A stretch of DNA of 64,000 bases from Eucalyptus grandis (taxonomy: Eukaryota > Streptophyta > Magnoliopsida > Myrtales > Myrtaceae). The position numbers and the translations under genes were made by a program. Under the pieces are notes generated by a model. It was not told where the DNA came from and ran no database searches. It saw only the letters and a program-made list of their open reading frames with translations. Shown one piece after another: positions 25,890 to 39,421 of this stretch; position 1 is the stretch's first letter; each line of letters begins with the position of its first letter. The stretch spans positions 5,161,501-5,225,500 of the forward strand of contig NC_052619.1 of the NCBI RefSeq assembly GCF_016545825.1. The letters run 5' to 3'.

Positions 25890-26814
25890 GAGGGAAGGAA
25901 GAAAAAAGAAGAAAACAGAGCTTTGGTAAGAACAGAGGAGATGGAACAGAGTATTGGCATCTGATTTACATCATCAAGAAAGTATTTTGTCTTTACATAT
26001 ACCATGCCCAGGGAACCGGGAGTGGCTTCAAAATTTAACTTTTTGTTTGATGCAATCATTGACTTTTTGATTTATTTAATATGATTTCTGAATTTTAACC
26101 TAAGATGTGACTCATGAATTTTTAATTTATTTAATGAAATTATATGAATATGTCTAATGTCATCCTATCATTTATTCAAGTTTAGGGATAATATTAAATA
26201 TTTTTATATAATTTAATAACTAAATTGAACCCGCATAAAAAAATTTAGAAATTACATTATATATTAAATCAAAAAATTATGAATTATTTGTACCATTTTT
26301 CCATATTTTCTCCTAAGTACTCAACCTGATGTGATAATTTTTCAAGCTATCACAGCGCCATTGGTGTTCACTTTTTGGCAATTTCTCTGGTTTAGAAATC
26401 TGACATGATGTTGATGTTACATAAAGTCGTCCGGCATGACTTTTTGGGGGAAATGATGTCGTTGAAAGTGTAATGTCCAAGGGTTTGAGGCCAAACCAAG
26501 TCCCAAAAGAAGGGAAAAAAAATAAATTGCAGGGGAATAAGAAGTTTTTGAAAACCCGTGCCCTCATTTTCATGCTTTGTCATTTTATACCGAAGCCTTT
26601 GTCCTTCATCTACCTCTAGCACATCCAACCAGTTCTCTCATTCCAACGTCAGTTCCAAGGTGCATTCATGGTCAAAATCAACAACAAAGGATGCAAGAGA
26701 TTCTTCTTTCTTGAGGATGTTAAAATCCCTAGACCTAATTTGTGCATGTTGGGGAATTCAATTAGCTGCAATGGCATCGACGAGGTGCTATCGCTAGGAC
26801 TGCGCATGGCAACA
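25890..26814. repeat. Spacer with AT-rich repeat (about 26040-26300)
   Basis: The upstream region of the PPR gene is followed by an AT-rich stretch with diverged units like TGAATTTTTAATTTATTTAA, of the same style as the element at 39600-39985. No gene is evident; short ORFs near 26558-26850 are not recognisable. Confidence 0.4.
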
Positions 26815-26819
26815 TTTCT

Positions 26820-27530
26820 TGGTCGGGGAATAATTTTTTTTCAGAAATAGTTCTTTTCTATTTCTATTATGGGAACAATTTCTATGTAAAAAAATCCATT
26901 TGATAACTAAACAAAATTTTTACTCTAGAAATAGAAAAACAATAGAAATGCGTTTGGTAAAAAAGTTTCTTTTTTATATTTATTTGTTTTTTTATTTTGC
27001 CGGTAGATCGCCGCCACATCTTTGGACGCCGGACGCCGCCGCCGCCGCCGCCACCGGCCGACTATCGTCGCCGATTCCGCTGCACGGCGACGGCGGCCGA
27101 TGGGCCGTGCGGCGATCGATCGACGGCAAATGGGTCGGCGGCAACATGCGGCCGGGCGGCGGCGATTGTTCGGCGGCGACGGCAAGGGTTGGCCGGCGGC
27201 AGCGACGGTCGGTCGGCCTCCAACGGCGACGACGATCGATTGGCCTCCGATGGTCGGCGGTGGCGGCGGCGGTGGCGACGGCAGCAGCGATTAACGGCGG
27301 TCAATGGCGGTCAGCAAGAGAAGAATAAAAAAAACAAAAATTCACTTATTTCTTAAACTTGTTCTCGGGAACAAGAAGCAACTTTTTTTTACTTCTCATT
27401 TCTATTCCAAAACCATTCCCGCACTAACTTTTTGTTTCCGGGAACAAAAAACTAATTTGCGATTATCAAACAGGTTTCTATTCTTTTTTTGTTCTGGAGA
27501 AGAAAAGAATAGAAATTCTTGGGCCGGGGA
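26820..27530. mobile_element. Non-autonomous TIR element, 'gggaacaa'-arm family, with CGG-rich core
   Basis: The left arm (TTTCTATTATGGGAACAATT, ATCCATTTGATAACTA) and right arm (GTTTCCGGGAACAAAAAACT, TATCAAACAGGTTTCTATTC) are inverted relatives of the copies at 22271 and 46722. The core at about 27000-27310 is extremely GC-rich, dominated by CGG/CCG and CGAT trinucleotides. All six frames stay open there, so the overlapping ORFs are a composition artefact. Ends are approximate. Confidence 0.55.
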
Positions 27531-27884
27531 AGGTTACCATGTGCAGCCTAGAATGACGAAGGTCACCAAATCTCCATCATCTTCTTAATAATTAATTGTA
27601 TCGGTAGATTGAAAGTTACTTTTTTCTTTTTTTTGGTCGAAAGTTGAAAGTTACTTAAGAGGGTATGTTACTTCATCAATCTAGTATCCAAACACATAAG
27701 GAGCAAAAATCCAATGGATAAAGTCAACAATGGAGTCTTTCTTTTTCTTTCTCTGCTTTTTTATTTTTATTTTTATTTTCATTTAAGTGGAGAGCAAACT
27801 TCAAAGAAAATACTAACAATGTCCTTAGAGTGGCATTTGATTCCTAAAATTTGAGAGTCGGATCCCTAGAGTTGAGACATTTGA

Positions 27885-28425
27885 TTACAAAAAGTTAAGA
27901 AATATATATTTAAGTGTCAAAATCGGAGTAAAATAAATCAGAGAAAATTTTACCAAAATGTTGACGTAGTGTTTTTCCAGCAAGATAAATGCAAAATGAT
28001 GTTGTTTTGCATACTAATGTGACTAGATAAATCGAAAATGATGTCGTTTTGTCTCGGTTTGAATTTTAATATAAATATGAATTAAATTAAATTTAAATTA
28101 TTTAATTTTAAAAAGAAAAAGAAAGAAGAAGAAGAAGTTGCAAGCTTTAGGCGAGACCTATCCAAGCCCTTACCATTCTATCATCCTCCTCTTTTTTTTT
28201 TTTTTAAATTAATATTTAGAACCGAGGTAAAACGACATTGTTTTGAATTTTCTTTATTGACTCAACTCTTCAGTGAGTCACATAGGCAAATTATATCAAT
28301 AAAAAATTGTCATATAGGATTTTTGGTCAAAGTTACCGATTTGGGCATTTAAGTGTCCCAATTTAAAAAAAAAAAAAAAGTTGTACTTAAATATATTTTT
28401 CGTAATTTTTGACACTTAAACGTTT
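27885..28425. repeat. AT-rich inverted-terminus repeat (MITE-like)
   Basis: Left AAATATATATTTAAGTGTC and, reversed from the right side, AAAAATATATTTAAGTACAA form inverted ends. Inside, ATGATGTCGTTTTG on the left pairs with the inverted CAATGTCGTTTTA on the right. No coding capacity; boundaries are rough. Confidence 0.4.
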
Positions 28426-30370
28426 CTTCAAACAAAGTTTAGTTTTGGTACTTGCACTGTTTTTTGGACCCTAAAATTCCCTCAAGACTTGATCATTTTG
28501 ACTTAACAACCGTCTAAAGTGGCGCTTATTTCTCGATATCCTCTGGCGTTTGACTTTGCTCTAAAATACTCCATGAGCTTGATTACTTTAATCCAATAAA
28601 CCCTTGAAATCGTCCTCGTTAAGTGATGACCAACCAATGAAGTCGTGCACGTTTCGTCCTCATGTGCACATCAAAAAGCTAAAACGCCTCGACTTTGCTT
28701 AAAATTTATAGATCACGAAGAAAAGGTCAGAGTTTCTCGAGCATGAATCGAAGAAATAGAGGGGGAGAGTCACTACAGATTTGAGAGGAAATCTATAACG
28801 ATAATGCCATGAACGGGGTAAGGTCAATTGAGGGTTTCCCTTAATTTTAATTTGGAGTTTTAGGGCGACTGTAATTCCTTATTTGATAAAAATGCTTCTA
28901 GGAAAGGCGGTGCAGGACACGAATACATGTCGGTCACGCTGCCATTAGGATAAGCTTGTGGCGTTATTTCTTAAGAGGTCAAAGCTATCAAGTTCAGGAG
29001 GTGCAAGAAACGAAGTCAAATTCAGAGGAATTTCCAGAAACCGACGTCAATTCAGGGGATTACCGAGTCAAAAGTGCTCATCATCTTCGCGAATACTTGG
29101 GAAACAGAGTCGATTAAGAAGGAAAATTTGAGAAACAGATGCCGCTCCATGTAGGTATCTTAGAATATACCCAGGAGCTCATCAAGAAGAAGAAAAAAAT
29201 GATTGCGAAGTGTCTATCAGTTGCTTGTGCTTGAGCCCATTTCCATGTGATTGGAGGGCGCAAGCTTTCATTTGTCTTCCTGTAGGAAAAAGATTCCATA
29301 CAGAAAAGAGGATATCCTCTTATTGGGCCATGATAGATGTGTTTATCTAAGATGTTTAATGCGTGTGGAGAACGAATAGAGCATTTGAGTGAATTTCGAA
29401 GTTTGATAATCGCATTCACACCAAACCCTAATATAAAATGACCATAAAATCTTGGATTAGAAAAAAAGGGGCAGAAGATTCAGAAAGTTCAGAAGAAAGT
29501 AGATTAACCTTCGAAGGATTTATTAGGGGGTTATATTTCATGCGAAATCTCAATATTTCATCTTTGGAAATTTAGATTGTGCTTTAACTCGGCCTCTTCT
29601 AAGTTAAAATCTATATGCTTGGTTGTCAAGATTCTGCTCAAAACTTACCTCAACATATGATTTATTTATTTATTTATGAAATAGTAGATTAGCCATCAGC
29701 CTAATTGGAATCTAAGAGGTCTTCCATCAATTAATCATGACGATCTTGTGAAACCCTTTAAATGTCAAATTTTGCCTACATGCAACGTATTTGTATTTTT
29801 ACAAGTAATAATATAAGTCGAAAAGATATCTCATCATGACTGACGATTTTTGTAACTCTCAAAATAAACACGCAATTACGCCGGTCAAATAACATGTAAG
29901 ATAAAATAAGAAAATTATTTTCTCATCGGTGATCAGTAATCACCATTACTTCTCAATGGAATTAGTTTATTATTTTTTTTTTCGATCTTGCGCATCTCTT
30001 CTATGAATCGAACTTGGAACTCAATACTCTTTAGCCTCGCCCCCCCGCCTCCCATCCCTTTAGCCTGTTGGCCTAAGTGAAATTAATTCAATACATCGAA
30101 TTCCGACAAGTATCGTGTGATATAATGAGATGCTACGTGCGAATAAAACACCTTCGGATCTTAAATTGCGAATTACCATATCTGGATTTCGACCTTACTG
30201 TGGAATGTCCCTATGCATAAGGAGAAAAAAAAAAAAAAAAAAGCTACATGGAAGATTGTTTTTTTTTTTTAAGGTTGGGTTGGGTTGGGTTGTGGGTGTT
30301 TTTTTTTTTTTTTTGTTTGAGCAAGTGGGTTGTGGGTGTTGGGCGTTTGGTTTTGGTCGTTGCTGTAAAT
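28426..30370. other. Gene-poor spacer
   Basis: Mixed-composition DNA with no recognisable gene, RNA or bounded element. It contains homopolymer runs (for example poly-A at 30224-30242). Confidence 0.5.
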
Positions 30371-31005
30371 GACACCCAATTCCGGTTCACGTCAGCACGC
30401 ATCGCCAGCGAACATGGGGGGCAAAAAGGCCTGAGAAGAGCAGCTCACTAAAATCGTACAGCGAACGGAAACGATGTGGTGGCCACCTTAATTTGTGCCA
30501 TTCTTTTCTACTCTCCGTTTCCTCTCTCTCTCTCTTCACCCCATTTTGTAACGGACTCTCTGTCTCTCTCTCTTCCTCTGTCTCTAACCCCCCCATGAAC
30601 GTAGTACCCTGCAGACCACGAGGCCGTCGGGGAGACGAGGAGCACCGCCGTGCCTTGTGATCATTTGGGTACCGAGAATTCACACCATTGCTTGCAAACA
30701 TGGAGGTTGGCATCCGGGCTGTGGCCTCTTTCTCCCCCCTCCTCTTCCTTGTCCTGGTGGATTGAATTATGCGTTTTCTTTTCTTTTTTCTCAGGTATTA
30801 TAGAGGCGTGACGTGAGCATGGATGCATCACGCGCGTGCCGGCTTCGAGAGCGCGGATTTCTCGTCGTGGTTCTGATGGGTCTGCGGCTGGCTGGGCGTG
30901 GATTTCTTGGTGTTTTCTTGATTTTGGCCCTGTAAAGGAGGGAGCTTTACGTTTGTTTTCCTTTCTTTCTGGGGAGTTCGGTTTTTCCTTGCGTTGCCCA
31001 CTCCA
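30371..31005 (+). promoter_or_regulatory. NIPA promoter / 5' leader
   Basis: GC-richer DNA with a pyrimidine-rich (CT)n leader at about 30515-30590, directly upstream of the NIPA start. Several ATGs precede the coding start. A possible leader intron is suggested by an acceptor-like TTTTCTCAG near 30795, which would remove some of them, but this cannot be proved here. Confidence 0.45.
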
Positions 31006-34000
31006 ATGGGGATGTCGTCTGATAACGTGCACGGACTCATCTTGGCCCTCTCGTCGAGCGTTTTCATCGGTTCTAGCTTCATTGTAAAGAAAAAGGGGTT
31101 GAAGAAAGCTGGGATGACTGGAGTCAGAGCAGGTTCTGTTTTTTTCTCCCCCCTTCTTTTTCCTCATTTGAATTACCTTCGTTTTCCAGGAATTTATATG
31201 GTTTTCATAGAAAAAAGATAGGATCCATTTGATCTTTTTGATGCCCCGATGTGGGCGTATTTGATATCGATGGCTTCGGGTGTTAAAGCTTCTTCTTCTT
31301 CTTGTTTTTTTTTTTTTTTGGTTGGCCTTGTTGTCTGATAATTTTTCTGCCCGTTTACAGGTTCAGGGGGTTATTCGTACTTATATGAACCCTGGTGGTG
31401 GGTAGGAATGATAACCAGTAAGTTCTGACTTCTGGGTCTGTTTGATACATCGAGCATGTTTTGTTAGGACATGGAGAATTCTGCATGTGATTGATTTTCA
31501 AGTAATAGTATTTTCGTTTTTTGGCTAGTTCACGTGGTAAAAAGATTTGCTTGTGCCTTTGTTGCTCGCTGACAAATGAAATCCTGTGAGAGGTGACCTG
31601 GGCCGGACATGCAGTCCTAATCATCTATAGCTCTCGCTTGACTAAGTTCCATCATATGGAAGGTGCACTACCTCAGAAAGAGAACAACTCCGAGTAGCTT
31701 ATGCTCCCTGGATTTTAGCCTTCTTATGGTGATAGATTTAAGAATTGAAAATGTCTGTCTTTGGGTCTGTAATCATCCATTACAGCCAGAGCATATGATT
31801 GTGCGCCCACGCAGCGTGTTCACTTACAGAGTTAGAGAGGGCAATATTCTTTTGTGTCCCCAGTGCATTAGGCCCATCAACCTGATCATTGCTCGTTCCT
31901 GGGACACGTCTTCCTGTTTTTTCTTCTTCTTGTTACCAATAGACCAATATTTGACTGCAGGTTACAGACAGCTTCTAGGATCCAGTGCTTAAATTCTTTT
32001 TCCTGTAGTGCTAAATTCATCTACTTTTCTTTTTCTTTTGGTGAAGGGTGGGACTAGGAAGGTCTTGTGTTTTAGCAAGAACTTCATTTCTTTTGCAAGT
32101 TTCTTACCAAGCTTTGTAGTTTGACATAGGCATGACCTTCAGTTCCATGTAGTACTTTGAATTGATTTCCACTTTTATCCATTCCGTTCTCCCAAATGAA
32201 CAATTTTATTCTTGTCTGTAAAATCCTTAGTTATTCTCTTGTTTCACTTGATGACCTACTTTCATGGATAATAATCTGAACATGGTGAAAGAAGCACTCT
32301 AGGGGTGGACTGCGATATATAGGTTCCGGGATAATCCTGGAGTTACCTTGTCTACTGCATGAGGAACTGCGAACCAGAAGTTTTCCTGATACACGAACGA
32401 TGATCCATCTTGCACCTCGAGTTTTGCATCCTTCCTACTTCTTAGCTTCCCAAAATTTTATCACTGCTTTGGTGAGCAGGCAATCTCTTGACCGAAAAAA
32501 GGAATGAGAAATTGCAAGTAATGTCATGCTCCTTGACCTGAAAGGAACGGGGTTTAAGCTTAAAGAAAGATCTGTTCAAAGATAACTGGAAAACAATTAT
32601 TGTCTTCATTTTTAGTTTTCAATACTGTTTATATATCAGATAGTCGTAGTAATCTTTCTTATAGCATCAGGGATGGAAATGTGACTATGATCCACTTACT
32701 TGATACGAATTTAGTTAGAGAAATATAGTTTTGGTCTAGGAGGAAACCACACATTTGTATACTCAAATCTACCAAAATTCATCGAGTGCTAATAATTAAA
32801 TTTTTATCTAGAGAGTGCCAAACGGAAATCAATTGATCAAGGAGCTAGATGCAGTAGACAACTAAAGAAATCAGCATTCTAGAGCAGAGGAGAATTTGGC
32901 GTATCGTAGTGTTGTGGTTGAACCCCTTTGGTTCACTAGTAAAAGCAGTAAAGGTTATCCAGCTTTTCTTTGAAGATGCGTTCCTTATAGTCTCAATTTC
33001 ATTTTCCTGCAGATAGCTGCTATATAGATGAGCCAAAATTGAGTTTCCGTTGACACCATATATTTTCTCAACCTCTTGTGACCTTAGAAATTAATTGCTT
33101 CATCGCATCTTTGGCAGTGATTATTGGGGAGATTGCCAATTTCGCTGCCTATGCATACGCTCCAGCGATTCTTGTCACGCCTTTGGGAGCACTGAGCATT
33201 ATCTTCAGGTATTGATGTTGAAATCGTCAAGTAAATAAGATAGCTGTCTCTAAATCTACAAGAAATAATAAAATGGACATATGTGATATTCTATAAGCTG
33301 TTATTTTTCAGCAATGACCGATCTTAAAAACCATTATGCAGTGCAGTGCTTGCCCATTTTATCTTGGAGGAGAAATTGCACATCTTTGGTGTGCTTGGAT
33401 GTGTTCTTTGCGTGGTGGGTTCCACGAGCATCGTCTTACATGCTCCAAAGGAAAGGGACATTGAATCGGTTAAACAATTGTGGCGCCTCGCCACCCAGCC
33501 AGGTATCAGTCCAGTCAAAACAAGTACCCTTCAAATTTTGAATAGAACTCCTTGAATTTCTTGAGGATGTTGTGCTGAAAGAAACTCTCTTCTGGCATCA
33601 GGTTTTATCGTGTATACCGTTATAGTTCTCATTGTGGTCGGTGTTCTTATTTTCTGCTATGCACCACGTTATGGACCTACAAATATGATGGTTTATATTG
33701 GGATTTGCTCTCTCATGGGTTCGCTAACGGTCAGTGTACTATCTTTGAAGTCTAGCTACATCTATTTCTCGAAACCGCGATGAACTTCACTATTTTCTGC
33801 AGGTGATGAGTGTTAAAGCATTGGGCATCGCCCTGAAGCTCACATTTTCAGGATCGAACCAATTCAAATACTTCCAGACATGGTTCTTCACTATTGTCGT
33901 CATCTCTTTTAGTCTCATGCAGATCATCTTCTTGAACAAGGTAAGTTGTAAATCTTTCAGTCAAGAAAGAACGACATTCCAGTAAATTTTAGATTTTACA

Positions 34001-34963
34001 CCCACCTACCTTTTACTAAGTTAATCTAAGATATCATTAAATGAATACTTAAGTCTAATGCATGGGGAAGGGTATCGCCATTTCACATTTATTGCTTGTT
34101 CTCTTGATTGGTCCTGATTTTCTTATCCCCTGATCGAATGACAATTATATAACTCAAAAAGTTTCTTCTGACAGGCGCTTGACACTTTCAATACTGCTGT
34201 AATTTCTCCAGTGTACTATGTGATGTTCACAACATTCACCATCCTTGCCAGCATGATCATGTTTAAGGTAAAGTAAGACTTACCATTGTTTGCGTTTCAG
34301 TAAAAGAAATGCATGTGGGCTTAAACCCTGTCCACACGGCAAATCCGACCTTTGTGGAAGTATGAAAATGATATATTGTTATTCATGTTGATATTGAAAC
34401 ATGTATTTGGCCTAAAATAATCCCAACAGGAGCTCTAGTGTTGCTTCGAAAAAACACAGAAGCAGTATCTTTTAAAAATTCATTCTGGTATCTTATAGTC
34501 CAGTATCTCTGAGATGGTGCAATCTTAACATTTTGAGCTCAAGCTTCAACAGCTAGGTCTGTAAAAAATTTTATTATTGGCACAAGGATTGAATGGACTC
34601 GTGATCCAGCATGAAGATCTTGACACAGAGAAACTTTGCTCAGTACAATCTAAAGCGACGCATGTTCTTTGTTAATTGCATTTGTTCTTGAAATTATTGT
34701 GCTAAAATGCATATCCGCCATTGTACCTTTTCAGCATCTTAAGCAGTGACAATATGCCTTATTCTTTTCCCTTGGTATGCTTGGGAATGCAGGACTGGGA
34801 TTCGCAAAATGCATCACAAATCGTGACTGAGTTGTGCGGTTTCGTCACTATACTCTCCGGGACATTCCTTCTTCACAAAACCAAAGACATGGGAAATGAG
34901 AAATCCACTAACACCTCGGTCTCTTCAAGTCCAGGACCAACTCCAAACTCAAACGACGGATAG
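31006..34963 (+). CDS. NIPA-family magnesium transporter
   Basis: Eight exons, 31006-31132, 31361-31417, 33118-33208, 33342-33502, 33602-33729, 33803-33940, 34175-34267 and 34793-34963, join in one frame to 321 aa, typical for plant NIPA proteins (DMT superfamily). About nine hydrophobic segments are visible: [104 protein letters not shown] and others. The signature YEPWWWVGM in exon 2 and [20 protein letters not shown] are family hallmarks. It is predicted to be a membrane Mg2+ (divalent cation) permease; plant NIPAs lie in endosomal or plasma membranes. The chosen start, [11 protein letters not shown], matches the family; M3 (31012) is an alternative. The C-terminal tail is Ser/Pro/Asn-rich. 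The second intron is long (1.7 kb) and holds nothing recognisable. Confidence 0.92.
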
Positions 34964-36636
34964 TACGACTCAGTGATGCATCTGACCTTTCTAGTTAAAG
35001 GCCCACCCCAGCAGTTTCCGAATGTACATGGGAATGAGCACAAGGGAGAACAGAAACGACATACTTTTCTCACCTAAAGGTGAACGTCACAGGAGGGAGA
35101 ACAGGTTTTAATTTTGTCAATGCCAAAATTCAGGAGCATCATCTGACATTATTTTGGAGTCCAGGGGGGAGGGGGGAATTGACAAAATGATGATACCCAT
35201 GTAGGATAAATCTTTGGTTAATTTACTGACAGTTCGCTTTCACTTTTTTCCTTTGCCATTTATATTGGTTTTCCATACTTCTTCAGTGAACAGAATTTTT
35301 AGCGCACTGTGAATATGTCAAGCAAAGGTTTATTTGTCTTGGGCGGGAACGTCTGGAATAGTTATGAATTATTTGAAAAGAAGGTGAAATTTCACCTCAT
35401 ACCAATCTTTTTCCGGTCATTAGCTTGTGTACCTTAGTATTGTGTTGGTTTTTTAGATAATGAAATTGGATAAGTTTATGATGTGTTCATCTTCTATAGC
35501 CTATGAATAAAAGGAGAAAAGAACAGATTGCATACGTGATTCTATCTTTTATAAGTGGTAAACTTACTCAGTTCAGCACTCAGGTTTTTTTGTTTCTTCT
35601 AACGCTCTAATTTGGGCATCTCGGAATCACGAAGCACCTTCCAAAAGCAGCACAAATAGAAATATACATTCAGCTTGAGAATGTGATTGGCACAAGAATT
35701 ACAACACTTGGAAACCTATTTTTCATGGAAATGACATTGAAAGCACCCCATGTATCTGCAAATGTTACTTCGGAGTTGGCTAAAGCACTTGTTGGCACTT
35801 TTTACTGAAACAAATGAGGTTGGTCCTAAGAGATGTCTTGTAGTCTAGAATACCCTAATCCTCCGGTAATCTTAGTCCTCTTTGGTGTTCAGCCCGCTCC
35901 TACAATTTTTTCTTTTTTCTATAAAATCTCATGTACAGAGAATGGACGCCAAGGAACCATATTCATTAATTACGTTAATGCGAGTGGTAAACTCAGACCT
36001 CCTACATTGCATGTCGCCTGCGTCCACGAACGGAATGGGAGAAGTAATTGCATAAACCTGTAGAACAAATAAACCAAGAAGCAAGGCGAGGCGAGGAGTG
36101 GCAACAAACCCGCCAAACTGCCTAAGATGGACAAAGTTCAAAAAGGCGATGCTGAATCTGCTGATTAGCCTCCAGTGGATTAAATGTTTTCTATGAATTG
36201 TCTCATTTTACCTTGTACTTAAGTAGGGGGTGTGCAAAACAATTGCACATCATAATCAATGCCTTCGGCTTCACTGTCCACATTAAAAATGCGCATCAAA
36301 GCAACATGAGAACACCAGCGTATGAGTAACATCCAAATCCTGATCACAAAAGATGATTTAATTCACAGACAGATTCAGGACAAAGAGAAACAGAAAACCT
36401 CAATGTCATGCTGTTGAGAGACACTTCTCAGGAGTTACACAGTTGGCGCTGAATCTTGCCCTATAACAAATTGAAACTAAAACTATGTATCTCAAACCTT
36501 GATGGTGACTAGGCTAACTTTTCTGGGTTCTTACAATCCAACTCGCAACTACTGCTGGTAGCCGATTCCAGAGATGTATTAGAACTAATGACTTAGCACT
36601 TGGACCCCTTTAAACAGGGGCTTCAGCCTTCTGGGC
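34964..36636. other. Convergent intergenic region (NIPA and SEC61B 3' UTRs)
   Basis: NIPA reads in from the left and SEC61B from the right. An AATAAA at about 35505 (plus) could serve NIPA polyadenylation. A G-rich run lies at about 35163-35178. No additional gene is convincing. Confidence 0.5.
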
Positions 36637-36879
36637 CTATCTGCGGACAAAATAGAGCTTACCCGTGACGTGAAGAATAGCGACAAATGCAATGAAGCCA
36701 ATGCTCATCACAAGGACGACATTTGGAGAAATTTTCAGTCCTGGAGCATCATCTGTGTAGAACTGGAGCATGGTCCCAGTTGCTCCTCCGGAGGCCCCAC
36801 CACTCGCGGTCCTACGCCTCCGCATGCTTGCAGTGGCAGCTGCACTTCCTCTGGGCGGAGTTGGTCCGGTTAAAGCCAT
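36637..36879 (-). CDS. SEC61B: SEC61 translocon subunit beta
   Basis: An 80-residue tail-anchored protein and small subunit of the ER protein-conducting channel. It has an Ala/Gly/Arg-rich cytosolic N-terminus ([17 protein letters not shown]), the conserved block [20 protein letters not shown], then one transmembrane helix ([20 protein letters not shown]), ending in a short basic tail. Length and motifs are standard for plant Sec61 beta, and the coding part is one exon. Two bases before the ATG is a splice acceptor (TTTTCCAG). A matching donor (GACGAG|GTAGTG) lies at 39190, so the leader probably carries a 2.3-kb intron (36882-39190). Confidence 0.95.
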   Translation of the reverse strand: MALTGPTPPRGSAAATASMRRRRTASGGASGGATGTMLQFYTDDAPGLKISPNVVLVMSIGFIAFVAILHVTGKLYFVRR

Positions 36880-36881
36880 TT

Positions 36882-39190
36882 CTGGAAAAGTCGCATAAAA
36901 TATAAAAACCGTTTCTCCAAAATCCTTTCATTCAAGAAGCTAGATCTCTAAAAAACTTGACAACCCATTCTCAGTTCAGCATTCAACATCATGATGTGCC
37001 TTCTTATCAATACAATGCCAGGGCTATTGCATACAGGAGCATAATAACATAAGGGTGCTTCTAGGGTCCCATAAGCACAAAAACCAGACAACTCCTTATT
37101 TAGCCATAAATCCTGAACCTATCATTAAATCGATTGCATTTATAGAAAGTGATTAAACTTTGTGGGTCATAACTTACCTGTAATAAAATTAGCTTATGTA
37201 CCTTGTAACTAGTAATTTATCATGATGGACAGTACTTTCGTAACATGAATATCCTAATACTTAGTAGTTAACCAATAGCAAACCTCAAAATTGTCCTAGA
37301 ACTCCTTGCAAATGAGAAGTTAGCAACCATCCCTTCACATGTAATAATTTACCTTAAAGTCTTGTAAGATTGAATATCTTAGTGTCCGTAACTTTCCATG
37401 AATCATAATCAACCTGAATATATCGTAAATCTTGTTTGTTTCTATTCTTATTAACTTCAATGACTGTAACATTCCTTCACACTTTGTAAACTTGAAGGCT
37501 CTATAGGTGAGTAATTGTCCTCATGTCATAAGTTTGCTCAATCAATAGAAAAATTGGCAATTTAATAGTCAGTAATTTTCCCTAAATATCCATCAGTCCA
37601 ATCTTTTTAAAACCATCCAACGGTTGAAATTTTTTCTTTTTTGATCCAACAGTCCAGAATACAAATTGTTGGACTAGAGGATAGACTTTCCCAATAAGAA
37701 AAATCGAAACTAGCTAACATCTACATAGATTCCAGAAGCTCAAAGTCACAAACCTCTTTTTTAACCCTTCCAATTCCTATTAATCAGCTTTACACGTGCA
37801 ACCCAAGAAGAGTTGAAATAGCAATGGAGGACAAGAAACCCATGAGTATGTTCAAAGCATACTCGGAGATAAGGTATTGGGATTCAAAACAAGGACACGT
37901 AGCTCTGTTATGGTCTACACAACTAATTATTTCTAAAGTTTAAGTTGCTGGATAGTTGGGACAACAATCAATATCTACCATTTATTAGACAATAAAAAAC
38001 AGAATCCCAAACAATATACCTTCCTCAAATTTCAAAACCTACATTTTACATCTCTGCAACCTAAAAAGACCAATGATCCTCATACATATTTAAAATCTAA
38101 ACCCAGACCCTACTCCCACTCTCTTCCCTCCCCTCTCTCTCTCATCACATGAAGAAGCACGGCACAACAATCAAGAGCACCCCACGGTATTGAGGACCAG
38201 AGTTACCTAAGACAATATAGCTTTTGCAATTTTCCCTAATACTTAATCAAGGGCCATCCTAAGAGTAACAATTCTTGATACAAATAAGAAGTCAACGGTC
38301 AACCATACCACTGAAAGAAACAAAAAGGGAACCCCATCTACCAACTCTAGAACAATGAAATAGCATATTAACCCTAGAAGAAAGAGGGAAGAAGGGAGGC
38401 CCTATCAGATCGAGAACACACCCCGTCTGACAACTCGGGCATGGATCCACTGAAAAAAAAAAAAAAAAAAACTGGAACCCTGCAAGGCATGACACATTTT
38501 CACCCACCTTTTAATAGAGAGACTTTTGCAATTACATCTAAAAATTTTGGTAACCGCACAAATAATCAACATAGGACGAATTCCAGCCCAAGGCCGTCTC
38601 CAAATTGTCTCCATCATCGTTCCAAAACATCACCGCCATGATAAACCACTTGTCAATTGATGCAAGAAAGATATTTTTTTTCTTTTTTGGCAATGCAAAA
38701 AGGAAATTGCTCAGCTGAAAAAGAGGACAAAACTAGAAATCATAGCTTAAATCGGCAAGGCAGCAACCCCGTTAACCATTTACAAACACTAAACACAAAT
38801 CTTTCTACGACTACAAATTCGCCATATAACTTGCTCCGAACAGAAACACCGACTCGCTCCTAACATTGTCCAGACCCCCAAAACCTCACCGACCCAGATT
38901 CACCAGCAAAGCCAGACGTTCTTGTTCCTTAAACCCAGATCGCATGCACGATGAAACAAGAATCTGAATGCACAGAGCATCGAAACCGTACAAACACAGA
39001 TCTCCAACACGCCAGGGGAAAGACGCCATTCTATATTAAATTGAAAAGTTCGGAAAAAAGAAAGAAAAAGAATCCGCCAAACTCGACGCATGGGAAGCCA
39101 TCAAATCAGCGAAGAGAGGAATCGAAGAGACATACTAGCGCAAGAGAAAAGCCAAGACAAACAAACGAAAGAAACCACCAAGAACACTAC
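36882..39190 (-). other. Probable 5'-UTR intron of SEC61B
   Basis: Acceptor CTTTTCCAG just before the AAATG start and donor GAG|GTAGTG at 39190. The interior is AT-rich and without genes. An adjacent leader exon of about 150 bases (from 39191 upwards) precedes a composition drop. Long leader introns are common in constitutively expressed plant genes, where they often enhance expression. Inferred from splice signals only. Confidence 0.6.
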
Positions 39191-39421
39191 CTCGTCAATC
39201 AAGAATACGAGGATTGGAACCCTCGGACCACGACGACGAACGGATTGAACTTCTCTCAAAAGGGTCGCCGAAAAATCCGAACTTTGAACGAACGATGACG
39301 AAATCGAATCGAAGGAGAGTTGAGTTTTCCTGAATTCTGACCAGGACTGCTAGGAGGAGAACTACAGTAGTTATAAAGTTCGCACTTTTTCCAGTTTTTA
39401 TGAATTATTCAATTTAAGCCT

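Noticed and set aside
25272..25964. A 230-residue plus-strand ORF over the PPR gene
   Set aside because: It is antisense to unmistakable PPR repeats and low-complexity in character.
26997..27356. Arg/Pro/Ala-rich ORFs of 80-142 residues in all frames
   Set aside because: They are translations of the CGG/CCG-rich core of a transposon and reflect base composition only.
30130..30451. Phe/Val/Gly-rich ORFs before NIPA
   Set aside because: They are produced by poly-T and GGGTT runs and are not protein-like.
35929..36141. A 70-residue minus-strand frame with a signal-peptide-like hydrophobic stretch (RLALLLGLFVLQVYA)
   Set aside because: It has no ATG at the start, no known family and no supporting exon; it sits in the NIPA/SEC61B 3' region.
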